64,000 bases of DNA from Streptomyces actinomycinicus (GCF_016741775.1 NZ_JAERRK010000001.1:682001-746000), one strand, 5' to 3'; counted from the stretch's first letter, positions 47,168 through 55,194 are shown. The notes: generated by a model not told the origin, from the letters alone. Numbers and translations: made by a program.

Positions 47168-47587
47168 ATGAACGTGCCGGGCAGTGCCGGCCGGCGGTTC
47201 GGGGAGATCGTCGTGCACGACGGCGAACCCAGGGGCCACCGGGTCGTCGACGGCCGTGAGTACCCGGTCTTCGACGAACTCCTCCTCTTCGAGGCCTCGG
47301 GCGTGCCCACGCTCGCGGTGACGGTGAACGCGGGCGCGGCCGAGGACGTCGAGGCGCTGGTCGACCTGTTCTCGGGTCACGACTACCGCGCCGAGCCCGC
47401 GAGCAGCTTCGAGCTGATGTGCTCCTGCTGCAGCGAGGGCACGGTGGAACGCGAGCGCAGCACCCACGGAGGCACGCAGCAGGTGCTGCTCGCCGCCCCG
47501 GAGGAAGAGGCCCGCCGCCTGCTGGCGGAGTGGGCCGCCGGGACGGGCCCGGACCGCAGCTGGAGCGGGCTGGAGACCCTCGCCTGA
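47168..47587 (+). CDS. Small protein of unknown function in the ferredoxin frame
   Basis: The 139-residue protein has no known motif: FGEIVVHDGEPRGHRVVDGREYPVFDELLLFEASGVPTLAVTVN and a Cys cluster ELMCSCCSEGTVER are its recognisable parts. It looks globular and cytoplasmic. The same reading frame is open from the ferredoxin stop (47077) to ATG 47168 without any ATG, GTG or TTG, and this segment (VWIDRLCPIRGRV) looks protein-like, so a non-standard start or a small sequence change cannot be excluded. It ends 140 bp before the TPP riboswitch-like RNA. Confidence 0.6.
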   Translation: MNVPGSAGRRFGEIVVHDGEPRGHRVVDGREYPVFDELLLFEASGVPTLAVTVNAGAAEDVEALVDLFSGHDYRAEPASSFELMCSCCSEGTVERERSTHGGTQQVLLAAPEEEARRLLAEWAAGTGPDRSWSGLETLA

Positions 47588-47721
47588 GGGCGTCCGCGGC
47601 GCGGTTCGGCCGCTCGCCCGGGGGCGTCCGCCGAGCGGACCGGCCCGGCCGGGACAGGGTGTTGCCAAATGGTGCTAAATGGTGGGTTCCGTCCCCGGTG
47701 GGGGATTTATCCTAGAGGAAG

Positions 47722-47898
47722 CCTACGAGGCGAGTGAGGGAGTCCGACCGCAGTAGCCGACTCAGGCGAGACGCAGAAGCATCCGCCCGGGCCGACAGCG
47801 ACGGTAGGGCTGAGAGGCTGAAAGGCAGCAGTCAGGCCGGACAGCGACCCCCATCACCTGATCCGGACCATACCGGCGAAGGGAACCCGTCTCGTAGG
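47722..47898 (+). promoter_or_regulatory. TPP riboswitch-like RNA without a downstream gene
   Basis: The conserved 3' half of a TPP (THI-box) aptamer is present: CTGAGA at 47810-47815 and CCTGATCCGGACCATACC, followed by GGCGAAGGGAA (47858-47885). A perfect 8 bp helix, CCTACGAG (47722-47729) with CTCGTAGG (47891-47898), closes the element. The 5' half and the segment after CTGAGA are longer than in simple aptamers, so the P3 arm is expanded. On the plus strand no gene follows; the next gene (KstR-type) runs the opposite way. It would be an unlinked or degenerate riboswitch. Confidence 0.65.
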
Positions 47899-47971
47899 TC
47901 TTTCCTTGCGTGGCCCCGGTGCGCCGTCTTCAGTGCCCGGCCTTCGGCGCCCGGCTTTCAGTGCCCGGCCT

Positions 47972-48048
47972 CAGCGCCCGCCGTCCGTGCGTGATCTTTC
48001 AGCGCCCGGCCTTTCAGCGCCCGCCGTCCGTGCGTGATCTTTCAGCGC
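47972..48048. repeat. Direct repeats downstream of the TPP element
   Basis: A 34 bp sequence beginning CAGCGCCCGCCGTCCGTGCG occurs at 47972 and again at 48015 (43 bp spacing). Shorter GCGCCCGGC(C/T)TTCAG units surround them, and GGGGCGGTCCTCA occurs twice at 48058-48084, running into the last codons of the regulator gene. No coding function is visible in 47899-48081. Confidence 0.8.
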
Positions 48049-48081
48049 GTGATCTTCAGGGGCGGTCCTCAGGGGCGGTCC

Positions 48082-48705
48082 TCAGCGTGCCGGGCGTCCC
48101 GGTTCCGTCAGGTCGATCAGCCGGCACACCGTCTCGATGTCGATCTTCACCTGGGCGATGGAGGCCCGGCCCGACAGCCAGGTGATGAGGGCCGAGTGCC
48201 AGGTGTGCTCGATGACCCGGACCGCGGAGAGCTGCTCGGGGGTCGGGTCGGGCTGCCCCATCGCGTCCAGGATGATCGCCGTCGTCTGCCGGGAGACCTG
48301 GTCCACCTCGGGCGAGACGCTGCGGTCGGCGAAGGTGAGGGCGCGGACCATCGCGTCGGCCAGATGCGGCTCGCGCTGCAGCGCGCGGAAGGCCCGCATC
48401 AGCGTCTCGGCGACACGCCCGGCGGCCGTGTCCCCGGCGGGCGGCTTCTTGCGCAGCGTGCCGTGCATGTGCTCCAGCTGGTCCTGCATGGTGGCCACCA
48501 GCAGGTGCACCTTGGACGGGAAGTACCGGTAGAGCGTGCCGAGGGCGACCTGCGAGGACTCGGCGACCTCACGCATCTGCACGGCGTCGAAACCGCCCCG
48601 GCTGGCCAGCTGCGCGCTGGCGTGCAGGATCCTGCGTCGGCGGGCCTCCTGCCGCTCGGTGAGCGGGGGCGAGGCAGGACGCGAAGTGCTGGCTTCCGCA
48701 GGCAT
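48082..48705 (-). CDS. kstR: KstR-type TetR-family transcriptional repressor
   Basis: The 207-residue TetR protein has an N-terminal helix-turn-helix RRRRILHASAQLASRGGFDAVQMREVAESSQVALGTLYRYFPSKVHLLVATM (about 22-70). The ligand domain contains HLADAMVRALTFADRSVSPEVDQV and WHSALITWLSGRASIAQV. By eye these match mycobacterial KstR, which represses cholesterol catabolism and is released by 3-oxo-4-cholestenoyl-CoA. Matching operators (TnnAACnnGTTnnA) lie upstream of several genes here, including one at 48858-48871, 153 bp before its own start. ATG 48705 is clear. Its 3' end lies inside the repeat region after the TPP-like element. Confidence 0.88.
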   Translation of the reverse strand: MPAEASTSRPASPPLTERQEARRRRILHASAQLASRGGFDAVQMREVAESSQVALGTLYRYFPSKVHLLVATMQDQLEHMHGTLRKKPPAGDTAAGRVAETLMRAFRALQREPHLADAMVRALTFADRSVSPEVDQVSRQTTAIILDAMGQPDPTPEQLSAVRVIEHTWHSALITWLSGRASIAQVKIDIETVCRLIDLTEPGRPAR

Positions 48706-48857
48706 GGGTCCCGTTCCGTGACAGTCGGTGAGGGCGTCTGTAGGGCTCGTGATCAGACAGCATGGCAGGGCCGCGCGCCGTGGCGCGAATCACCCGATCC
48801 ACTGCTCACAGTGCCCCTACCTGCCGGTAGATTCAGAGCCTCTTGAACGATCAAGTC

Positions 48858-48871
48858 TGAAACTTGTTCTA
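48858..48871. promoter_or_regulatory. KstR-type operator between the regulator and the glycosyltransferase operon
   Basis: TGAAACTTGTTCTA matches TnnAACnnGTTnnA at all fixed positions. It is 55 bp upstream of the glycosyltransferase start and 153 bp upstream of the regulator start. It could serve autoregulation and the glycosyltransferase operon at once. Confidence 0.75.
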
Positions 48872-48925
48872 GATTAGCGTCCCGGCGTAATCTCGCGGGA
48901 CAGTGCAGGCAGAAGGGGGCACGGA

Positions 48926-50365
48926 GTGACCGCTGAGGCCCGGGCAGCGGGTGCCGACCAGGAACCCGCTGCCGACGGCGAGCGACCGCTCGACATCGCG
49001 CTTCTGACCTATAAGGGGAACCCGTTCTGCGGGGGACAGGGCGTCTACGTACGGCACCTGTCACGTGAGCTGGCCCGGCTCGGGCACCGGGTCGAGGTCA
49101 TCGGCTCGCAGCCGTACCCCGTCCTCGACGAGGGGTACCCCCGGCTCACCCTCACCGAGCTGCCGAGCCTCGACCTCTACCGCCAGCCCGACCCCTTCCG
49201 CACCCCCGGGCGCGAGGAGTACCGGGACTGGATCGACGCCCTCGAAGTCGCCACCATGTGGACCGGCGGCTTCCCCGAGCCGCTGACCTTCTCGCTGCGC
49301 GCACGCCGTCACCTGCGGGCCCGCCGCGGCGAGTTCGACGTCGTCCACGACAACCAGACCCTCGGCTACGGGCTGCTGGGCGACATCGGCGCCCCCCTGG
49401 TCACCACGATCCACCACCCCATCACCGTGGACCGGCAGCTGGAGCTGGACGCCGCCGAGAACTGGCAGCGCCGCTACTCGGTGCGCCGCTGGTACGCCTT
49501 CACCCGCATGCAGAAGCGCGTCGCCCGCCGCCTGCCGTCCGTCCTCACCGTCTCGGGCAGCTCCCGGCAGGAGATCGTGGACCACCTCGGCGTCCGTGAC
49601 GACCGCGTCCACGTGGTCCACATCGGTGCCGACACCGACCTGTTCGCGCCGAATCCGGCCGTCCCCGAGGTCCCCGGACGGATCGTCACCACCTCCAGCG
49701 CCGATGTGCCGCTGAAGGGACTGGTGTTCCTCGTCGAGGCGCTCGCCAAGGTGCGCACCGAGCACCCGGCCGCCCACCTGGTCGTCGTCGGCAAGCGCCC
49801 GCAGGAGGGCCCGGTCGCGCAGACGATCGAGCGGTACGGTCTCGAAGGCGCCGTCGAGTTCGTCAAGGGCATCTCCGACGCCGAGCTGGTCGACCTGATC
49901 CGCTCCGCCGAGGTGGCCTGCGTGCCCTCCCTGTACGAGGGCTTCTCGCTGCCCGCCGCCGAGGCCATGGCCACCGGCACCCCGCTCGTCGCCACCACCG
50001 GTGGTGCGATCCCCGAGGTGGCCGGCCGCGACGGTGAGACCTGCCTGGCCGTACCCCCCGGCGACCCGGGGGCGCTGGCCGCCGCCCTGAACCGGCTGCT
50101 CGGCGACCCGGAGCTGCGGGTGCGCCTCGGCCGGGCCGGCCGCGAACGGGTGCTGCGGAACTTCACCTGGGCCCGCGCCGCGGAGGGAACGGCGGCCCGG
50201 TACCGCGAGGCCATCGCCCGCTCCGCCCACGCCCACCGTCCGGCGGCCGTCGACAGGCGCCCCGCGCCCCCGATCCCCGGCCGCTCCGCGGCCTCCGCGA
50301 GTGTTGCCCCCGCGACCTCGACGAGTGACACCGGCGTCTACCCCGAAAGCAGGGCCACGTGCTGA
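48926..50365 (+). CDS. Family 4 glycosyltransferase
   Basis: The 479-residue GT-B glycosyltransferase has GGQGVYVRHLSRELARLGHRVEVIGSQPYP in the N-terminal domain. The C-terminal domain has TTSSADVPLKGLVFLVEALAKV and VACVPSLYEGFSLPAAEAMATGTPLVATTGGAIPEV (the E-x7-E motif of GT4). It would transfer a sugar from a nucleotide donor; acceptor unknown, perhaps a lipid or polyprenol. The C-terminal 40 residues are low-complexity. GTG 48926 follows AGGGGGCACGGA. It overlaps the methyltransferase gene by 7 bp and a KstR-type operator lies 55 bp upstream. Confidence 0.9.
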   Translation: MTAEARAAGADQEPAADGERPLDIALLTYKGNPFCGGQGVYVRHLSRELARLGHRVEVIGSQPYPVLDEGYPRLTLTELPSLDLYRQPDPFRTPGREEYRDWIDALEVATMWTGGFPEPLTFSLRARRHLRARRGEFDVVHDNQTLGYGLLGDIGAPLVTTIHHPITVDRQLELDAAENWQRRYSVRRWYAFTRMQKRVARRLPSVLTVSGSSRQEIVDHLGVRDDRVHVVHIGADTDLFAPNPAVPEVPGRIVTTSSADVPLKGLVFLVEALAKVRTEHPAAHLVVVGKRPQEGPVAQTIERYGLEGAVEFVKGISDAELVDLIRSAEVACVPSLYEGFSLPAAEAMATGTPLVATTGGAIPEVAGRDGETCLAVPPGDPGALAAALNRLLGDPELRVRLGRAGRERVLRNFTWARAAEGTAARYREAIARSAHAHRPAAVDRRPAPPIPGRSAASASVAPATSTSDTGVYPESRATC

Positions 50366-51111
50366 CCGTCGACTTCTCCCGGTTCCCGCTCGCCCCGGGC
50401 GACCGTGTCCTGGACCTCGGCTGCGGGGCCGGCCGGCACGCCTTCGAGTGCTACCGGCGCGGCGCCCAGGTCGTGGCCCTGGACCAGAACGCCGAGGAGA
50501 TCCGCGAGGTCGCCAAGTGGTTCGCGGCGATGAAGGAGGCCGGGGAGGCGCCGGAGGGCGCCACCGCCACGGCCATGGAGGGCGACGCCCTCGCCCTGCC
50601 GTTCCCGGACGAGTCCTTCGACGTCGTCATCATCTCCGAGGTGATGGAGCACATCCCCGACGACAAGGGCGTCCTCGCCGAGATGGTGCGCGTGCTCAAG
50701 CCGGGCGGACGCATCGCCGTCACCGTGCCGCGCTACGGCCCCGAGAAGGTCTGCTGGGCGCTGTCCGACGCCTACCACGAGGTCGAGGGCGGCCACATCC
50801 GCATCTACAGGGCCGACGAACTGGTCGGCAAGATCCGCGAGGCCGGCCTGAAGCCTTACGGCAGCCACCACGCGCACGCCCTGCACTCGCCCTACTGGTG
50901 GCTGAAGTGCGCGTTCGGCGTCGACAACGACAAGGCGCTGCCGGTGCGGGCGTACCACAAGCTGCTGGTCTGGGACATCATGAAGAAGCCGTTCGCCACC
51001 CGCCTCGCCGAGCAGGCGCTGAACCCGCTGATCGGCAAGAGCTTCGTGGTCTACGCGACCAAGCCGCACCTGCCCCGGCTCGCCGAGACCGACGGGGTGG
51101 CCGCACAGTGA
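50359..51111 (+). CDS. Class I SAM-dependent methyltransferase
   Basis: The 250-residue methyltransferase has a complete class I core: GDRVLDLGCGAGRHAFECYRRGAQVVALDQN (motif I), ATAMEGDALALPFPDESFDVVIISEVMEHIPDDKGVLAEMVRVLKPGGRIAVTVPRYG (motifs II and III). A C-terminal extension contains HALHSPYWWLKCAFGVDN. The substrate could be a quinone, sterol or lipid. GTG 50359 overlaps the glycosyltransferase stop by 7 bp and the gene overlaps the next one by 4 bp (GTGA), so the three are translationally coupled. Confidence 0.87.
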   Translation: MLTVDFSRFPLAPGDRVLDLGCGAGRHAFECYRRGAQVVALDQNAEEIREVAKWFAAMKEAGEAPEGATATAMEGDALALPFPDESFDVVIISEVMEHIPDDKGVLAEMVRVLKPGGRIAVTVPRYGPEKVCWALSDAYHEVEGGHIRIYRADELVGKIREAGLKPYGSHHAHALHSPYWWLKCAFGVDNDKALPVRAYHKLLVWDIMKKPFATRLAEQALNPLIGKSFVVYATKPHLPRLAETDGVAAQ

Positions 51112-52178
51112 CCACCCCCCGGACAGAACACCTCGTCCTGCCCGGGGTCCTCACCGCCGGGCAGGCTGCCGCGACCGTCCGCGGCATCCTGGCGGTGCAG
51201 CGGGAGGACGGTGCGATCCCGTGGTTCCGCGGGCACCACCTGGACCCCTGGGACCACACCGAGGCCGCCATGGCCCTGGACGCCGCCGGCGAGCACGAGG
51301 CCGCCGAGCGGGCGTACGACTGGCTGGCCCGGCACCAGAACGAGGACGGCTCCTGGTACGCCGCCTACGCCGACGGCGCCCACGACGACGTCACCGACCG
51401 CGCCCGCGAGTCCAACTTCGTCGCCTACATAGCCGTGGGCGTCTGGCACCACTACCTGTCCACCGGTGACGACACGTTCCTGGACCGCATGTGGCCCACC
51501 GTCTACGCGGCCACGGAATGGGTGCTGCGGCTCCAGCAGCCCGGCGGCCAGATCGGCTGGCGCCGCGAGGACGACGGCACGCCCACCGCGGACGCCCTGC
51601 TCACCGGCAGCTCCTCCATCCACCACGCCCTGCGCTGCGCGCTCGCCATCGCCGAGCAGCGCGAAGAGCCGCAGCCCGACTGGGAGCTGGCGGCCGGGGC
51701 GCTGCGCCACGCGATCCGCCGGCATCCCGAGCGCTTCCTGGACAAGGACCGCTACTCGATGGACTGGTACTACCCGGTCCTCGGCGGCGCACTGACCGAG
51801 GCGGAGGCCAAGGCCCGCATCGAGGCCGACTGGGACCGGTTCGTCGTCCCCGGCCTCGGTGTGCGCTGCGTGGTCCCCAACCCGTGGGTGACGGGAGGCG
51901 AGTCCAGCGAACTCGCCCTGGCCCTGTGGGCGGTGGGCCAGTCCGACCGGGCCCTGGAGATCCTCCAGTCCATCCAGCACCTGCGCGATCCGGACAGCGG
52001 CCTGTACTGGACGGGGTACGTCTTCGAGGACGGGGCGATCTGGCCCCGGGAACTGACCACCTGGACGGCGGGCTCCCTGCTGCTGGCCGTGGCCGCGCTG
52101 GGCGGCCACGACGCGACGTGCGCGGTGTTCGGAGGGGAACAGCTGCCTTCCGGGCTCGAGGTGGATTGCTGCGCCTGA
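51108..52178 (+). CDS. Prenyltransferase-like alpha/alpha-toroid protein
   Basis: The 356-residue soluble protein folds as helical repeats like squalene cyclase/prenyltransferase domains: ILAVQREDGAIPWFRGHHLDPWDHTEAAMALDAAGEHEAAERAYDWLARHQNEDGSWYAAY, later DEDGTPTADALLTGSSSIHHALRCAL and DPDSGLYWTGYVFEDGAIWPRELTTWTAG. No cyclase DxDD or QW-only catalytic motif is evident. No signal peptide. GTG 51108 overlaps the methyltransferase by 4 bp. With glycosyltransferase and methyltransferase it forms a conserved-looking Streptomyces triad of unknown product, possibly on isoprenoid or steroid-like molecules. Confidence 0.8.
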   Translation: MTTPRTEHLVLPGVLTAGQAAATVRGILAVQREDGAIPWFRGHHLDPWDHTEAAMALDAAGEHEAAERAYDWLARHQNEDGSWYAAYADGAHDDVTDRARESNFVAYIAVGVWHHYLSTGDDTFLDRMWPTVYAATEWVLRLQQPGGQIGWRREDDGTPTADALLTGSSSIHHALRCALAIAEQREEPQPDWELAAGALRHAIRRHPERFLDKDRYSMDWYYPVLGGALTEAEAKARIEADWDRFVVPGLGVRCVVPNPWVTGGESSELALALWAVGQSDRALEILQSIQHLRDPDSGLYWTGYVFEDGAIWPRELTTWTAGSLLLAVAALGGHDATCAVFGGEQLPSGLEVDCCA

Positions 52179-52214
52179 GGGGCGTGGGGTTCCGTCGCAC
52201 GGCGGGGGCGGTCC

Positions 52215-52262
52215 GTCGTGGCCGCCCGAGCAGTTCCCCGCGCCCCCTCGGGGGCGCGTTCC
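52215..52262. repeat. Copy of the dispersed intergenic element
   Basis: GTGGCCGCCCGAGCAGTTCCCC followed by GCGCCCCCTCGGGGGCGCG forms a hairpin-rich copy of the element also present at 10588, 13207, 21955, 35205 and 57013. It lies between two convergent genes and may act as terminator. Confidence 0.8.
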
Positions 52263-52277
52263 CCGACCCGGCGTCCT

Positions 52278-52571
52278 TCAGTGCCGGTGCATCCGGTTGG
52301 CGATGGCGTGGCCGACGAACAGGTAGACCACGGCGGCGAGGCCGTATCCGGCGACGACCCGGGCCCACGCCTCGTCGAACGTGAACAGGTCGTGCGACCA
52401 GCCGGCCAGCCAGGCTGCCGCGTCATGGACGAACTGGACCAGGCTGTTGGCCCGGTTCGCGTCCAGCAGGTACATCAGGATCCACAGGCCGAGGATGAAA
52501 GCCATGACGTCGGCGACGATCGCGATGACCGTCCCGGCCTGATTCGCACCGTTGCGATATCGAGGGGACAT
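52278..52571 (-). CDS. Small two-helix membrane protein
   Basis: The 97-residue protein has a polar start (MSPRYRNGANQAG), a hydrophobic segment (TVIAIVADVMAFILGLWILMYLL) and another (VVAGYGLAAVVYLFVGHAIANR), joined by an amphipathic linker. No family recognised with certainty; proteins like this are annotated as hypothetical in Streptomyces. ATG 52571 follows AAGG closely. It is divergent from the lipoprotein gene. Confidence 0.65.
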   Translation of the reverse strand: MSPRYRNGANQAGTVIAIVADVMAFILGLWILMYLLDANRANSLVQFVHDAAAWLAGWSHDLFTFDEAWARVVAGYGLAAVVYLFVGHAIANRMHRH

Positions 52572-52700
52572 ACCTTGCGGATTGCCGGGCGGCGGGCGGT
52601 GAAACCCGAACGGAGTCGCCCGAGTGGCGCACGGCGCCGCCCCGGGCGAGGCTGCCGGAGGAAGCCAACCGCTCGGGGAGACACGGTCGGAGGAATCCCT

Positions 52701-53273
52701 GTGCCCGTACCGATACGGCGCCTCTGCGTGGCGTTGACCCTGTGCTGTGCCCTGCTGGCCGTTTCGACCGCCTGCGGAAGCGGTGACAAGACGACCGGCA
52801 CCAAGGCGGCCGCGTCGGCGGTCGCCGCGGCCGACGAGGCCACACCCAGCCCGAGCACGTCCGCCGAACGCCAGAAGTTCGCCAAGGCCCGCTTCGTCGC
52901 GAACGCGGGCCTCGCCGCCGGCGCCACCTACCAGTGGATCGTGAAGCCCTGGAAGGCCGGCAAGTTCAAGAAGGGCGCCAAGGGCCGCAAGACGGCCCTG
53001 GTCAAGGCCGGCCTCGCCGGCGCCTTCGCCTACAACCGGCTCAAGGCGGCCCAGCGCAACGCCCAGGGCGACCCCGCCCTCGCCAAGGCCCTCGCGCCCC
53101 TCGCCGGCGGCATCGAGGCCCTGAAGAGCCTCCCGGCCAAGCTGCGCCAGGGCGACGGGAGCGCGGCGAGCACCTTCAACGACATCATCGGCAAGGTCAA
53201 GGACGCGGGCAAAGACGCCGGCGCCCCGGTCCAGGACCAGGTGCCCTCCTCCTCCCAGCTGGCGGGCGGCTAG
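52701..53273 (+). CDS. Secreted lipoprotein of unknown function
   Basis: The 190-residue protein has a lipoprotein signal (VPVPIRRLCVALTLCCALLAVSTAC, lipobox AVSTAC with Cys near 25). A low-complexity Ser/Thr/Pro linker and an Ala/Lys-rich helical body follow (FVANAGLAAGATYQWIVKPWKAGKFKKGAKGRKTALVKAGLAGAFAYNRLKAAQ). GTG 52701 follows CGGAGGA. No catalytic motif seen. It overlaps the convergent LLM oxidoreductase gene by 4 bp. Confidence 0.8.
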   Translation: MPVPIRRLCVALTLCCALLAVSTACGSGDKTTGTKAAASAVAAADEATPSPSTSAERQKFAKARFVANAGLAAGATYQWIVKPWKAGKFKKGAKGRKTALVKAGLAGAFAYNRLKAAQRNAQGDPALAKALAPLAGGIEALKSLPAKLRQGDGSAASTFNDIIGKVKDAGKDAGAPVQDQVPSSSQLAGG

Positions 53274-54280
53274 GCGTTCAGCTCCGCCAGCACCCGGAGC
53301 GTGTGCCGGTCCGGTGACAGGACGAGCAGGTCCGTCACCGGGCCGCCGCGCCACAACTCCAGCCGCTCGGCGATGCGTTCGCGGGGGCCGACCAGCGAGA
53401 TCTCGTCGGCGAAGGCGTCCGGCACGGCCAGTACGGCCTCCTCGCGCCGCCCGGCCAGGAACAGCTCCTGGATCCGGCGGGCCTCCGCCTCGTACCCCAT
53501 GCGGGCCATCAGGTCGGCGTGGAAGTTGCGGGCCGCGTGGCCCATGCCGCCGATGTAGAAGCCGAGCATGGCCTTGACCGGCAGCAGCCCCTCGGTCACG
53601 TCGTCGCACACCTTCACCCGCGCCATCGGGGCCACCAGGAATCCCTCGGGCAACTTGTGCACCACGTCCCCGTACACCTCGGGACGGCTCGGCGCCCAGT
53701 ACAGCGGCAGCCAGCCGTCGGCGATCCGGGCCGTCTGCGCGACGTTCTTCGGCCCCTCCGCGCCGAGCAGCACGGGCAGGTCCCGGCGCAGCGGATGGGT
53801 GATCGGCTTGAGCGGCTTGCCGAGCCCGCTGCCGTCCGCACCCCGGTACGGAAGGGGGTGGAACCGTCCGTCCACCTCCACCGGCCCCTCCCGGCGCAGC
53901 ACCTGCCGTACGACGTCCACGTACTCCCGGGTCGCGGTCAGCGGCGACGCCGGGAACGGGCGGCCGTACCAGCCCTCCACCACCTGCGGCCCGGACAGCC
54001 CGAGCCCGAGCATGACGCGTCCGCCGGAGAGGTGGTCCAGGGTGAGCGCGTGCATCGCGGTGGTGACCGGTGAACGGGCGGCCATCTGGGCAACGGCCGT
54101 ACCGAGCCTGATCGTTGACGTCTGCGCGGCGATCCAGGTCAGCGGCGTGAAGGCGTCCGAGCCCCAGGACTCCGCCGTCCACACGGAGTCGTAACCGAGC
54201 CGCTCCGCCTCCCGGGCGAGCGGCACGTGCCCGGCGTCCGGACCGCGTCCCCAGTAGCCGAGTGCGAGTCCGAGCCGCAT
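53270..54280 (-). CDS. LLM-class F420-dependent oxidoreductase
   Basis: The 336-residue luciferase-like monooxygenase-fold enzyme uses coenzyme F420: LGYWGRGPDAGHVPLAREAERLGYDSVWTAESWGSDAFTPLTWIAAQTSTIRLGTAV with the non-prolyl cis-peptide region, SPVTTAMHALTLDHLSGGRVMLGLGLSGPQVVEGWYG, and LGFYIGGMGHAARNFHADL. Similar mycobacterial genes (Rv3520c type) belong to the KstR regulon, though no KstR box is visible here. ATG 54280 follows AGGAGG. A palindrome CTGACG-N3-CGTCAG lies 12 bp upstream (54292-54306), suggesting control by another TetR-type regulator. Confidence 0.88.
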   Translation of the reverse strand: MRLGLALGYWGRGPDAGHVPLAREAERLGYDSVWTAESWGSDAFTPLTWIAAQTSTIRLGTAVAQMAARSPVTTAMHALTLDHLSGGRVMLGLGLSGPQVVEGWYGRPFPASPLTATREYVDVVRQVLRREGPVEVDGRFHPLPYRGADGSGLGKPLKPITHPLRRDLPVLLGAEGPKNVAQTARIADGWLPLYWAPSRPEVYGDVVHKLPEGFLVAPMARVKVCDDVTEGLLPVKAMLGFYIGGMGHAARNFHADLMARMGYEAEARRIQELFLAGRREEAVLAVPDAFADEISLVGPRERIAERLELWRGGPVTDLLVLSPDRHTLRVLAELNA

Positions 54281-54291
54281 ACGCCTGCCTC

Positions 54292-54306
54292 CTGACGTGC
54301 CGTCAG
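54292..54306. promoter_or_regulatory. CTGACG-N3-CGTCAG palindrome at the LLM oxidoreductase promoter
   Basis: CTGACG (54292-54297) and CGTCAG (54301-54306) are perfect 6 bp arms around TGC. It lies directly upstream of the ribosome-binding site of the LLM oxidoreductase. Related palindromes occur at 59037-59051 and 63937-63951. Confidence 0.6.
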
Positions 54307-54384
54307 TTCCAAGCCGGGAGGCGACTGTACGACAACGGCCCCCCGCCCGGAAGGGCGAGGGGCCGGTGCGGTGCGGGCCGCGGC

Positions 54385-55194
54385 TCAGCCGCGCTGGATG
54401 CCCGAGGTGTCCTGCAGCACGCCGCGGCGGCCGTCCTGGGTCTGCGCCACCAGCGCGGCACCGCGCTGCTCGACGGCCAGGTACCAGGTGCCCGGCGCCA
54501 GTTCGGCGATCGGGTTCGGCGAGCCGTCCTCCGCGAACAGCGGACGGGTCACCGGCACGGCGAACCAGAACGGCGAGAAGTCCCCGGCCGGAGCCGGCGC
54601 GGGAGCCGCCGGGGCACCCTGACCGGCGGCCGGAGCACCCGGCCCGGCCGGCGGCTGCTGCCCGAACGGCTGCCCCGGCTGCGGCTGCGCACCGTAGGGC
54701 TGCTGCGGCTGGGCACCCGGGTAGCCGTAACCACCGGGCGGCTGCGCGCCGTAGGGCTGCGGGGCGGCCGGCTTGGGGGCCGAGAGCAGGGCAGCCTGGA
54801 GGGCGGGGACCAGCGGGGTGGCGATGGCGGCACCGGCCAGGACGAGAGCGGCGATGAACCCGAGGATCAGGCCGGCACCGGCGTCCGCACGGTCCAGGTC
54901 GAGCAGCGTCCACAGCAGCGTCCACGCGGACAGGACGGCGAAGGAGGTCCCGACCGTGGCGAGGTCCAGACCGGCCACCTTGCGCGGCTGCGGCAGGCAA
55001 CGGTTGACGACGATGAGGGCCGCACCGACCACCGCGCCCATGTAGGTGCCCAGAGCGAGGGGCAGGTTGTCCCAGGCGTTCTGATCTATGTCGTAGCCGG
55101 AGATGCTGATGGAGTTGAGGAACGACGCGATGAACAGCACCACCGCTGCTCCGATCACCACGCCGTCGCCTCTAGTGAGGGAGCGGATATTCAC
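54385..55194 (-). CDS. Membrane protein with Pro/Gln-rich tail (DUF5336-like)
   Basis: The 269-residue protein has four hydrophobic helices (about 12-130) and a Pro/Gln/Tyr/Gly-rich repetitive tail (PQPYGAQPPGGYGYPGAQPQQPYGAQPQPGQPFGQQPPAG) before a hydrophilic end (FSPFWFAVPVTRPLFAEDGSPNPIAELAPGTWYLAVEQRG). Similar proteins are classified as DUF5336 in actinomycetes. GTG 55194 has GAAGGAC upstream; ATG 55242 would add 16 residues (MGDSVYDDETTYEGPE) and is a possible alternative. Function unknown. Confidence 0.7.
   Translation of the reverse strand: MNIRSLTRGDGVVIGAAVVLFIASFLNSISISGYDIDQNAWDNLPLALGTYMGAVVGAALIVVNRCLPQPRKVAGLDLATVGTSFAVLSAWTLLWTLLDLDRADAGAGLILGFIAALVLAGAAIATPLVPALQAALLSAPKPAAPQPYGAQPPGGYGYPGAQPQQPYGAQPQPGQPFGQQPPAGPGAPAAGQGAPAAPAPAPAGDFSPFWFAVPVTRPLFAEDGSPNPIAELAPGTWYLAVEQRGAALVAQTQDGRRGVLQDTSGIQRG

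Noticed and set aside
47910..48185. Plus-strand frame after the TPP-like element as the riboswitch-controlled gene
   Set aside because: The translation is repeat-derived (ARLSVPGLSARRP..) with no family resemblance and overlaps the regulator gene; the GTG start has no ribosome-binding site.
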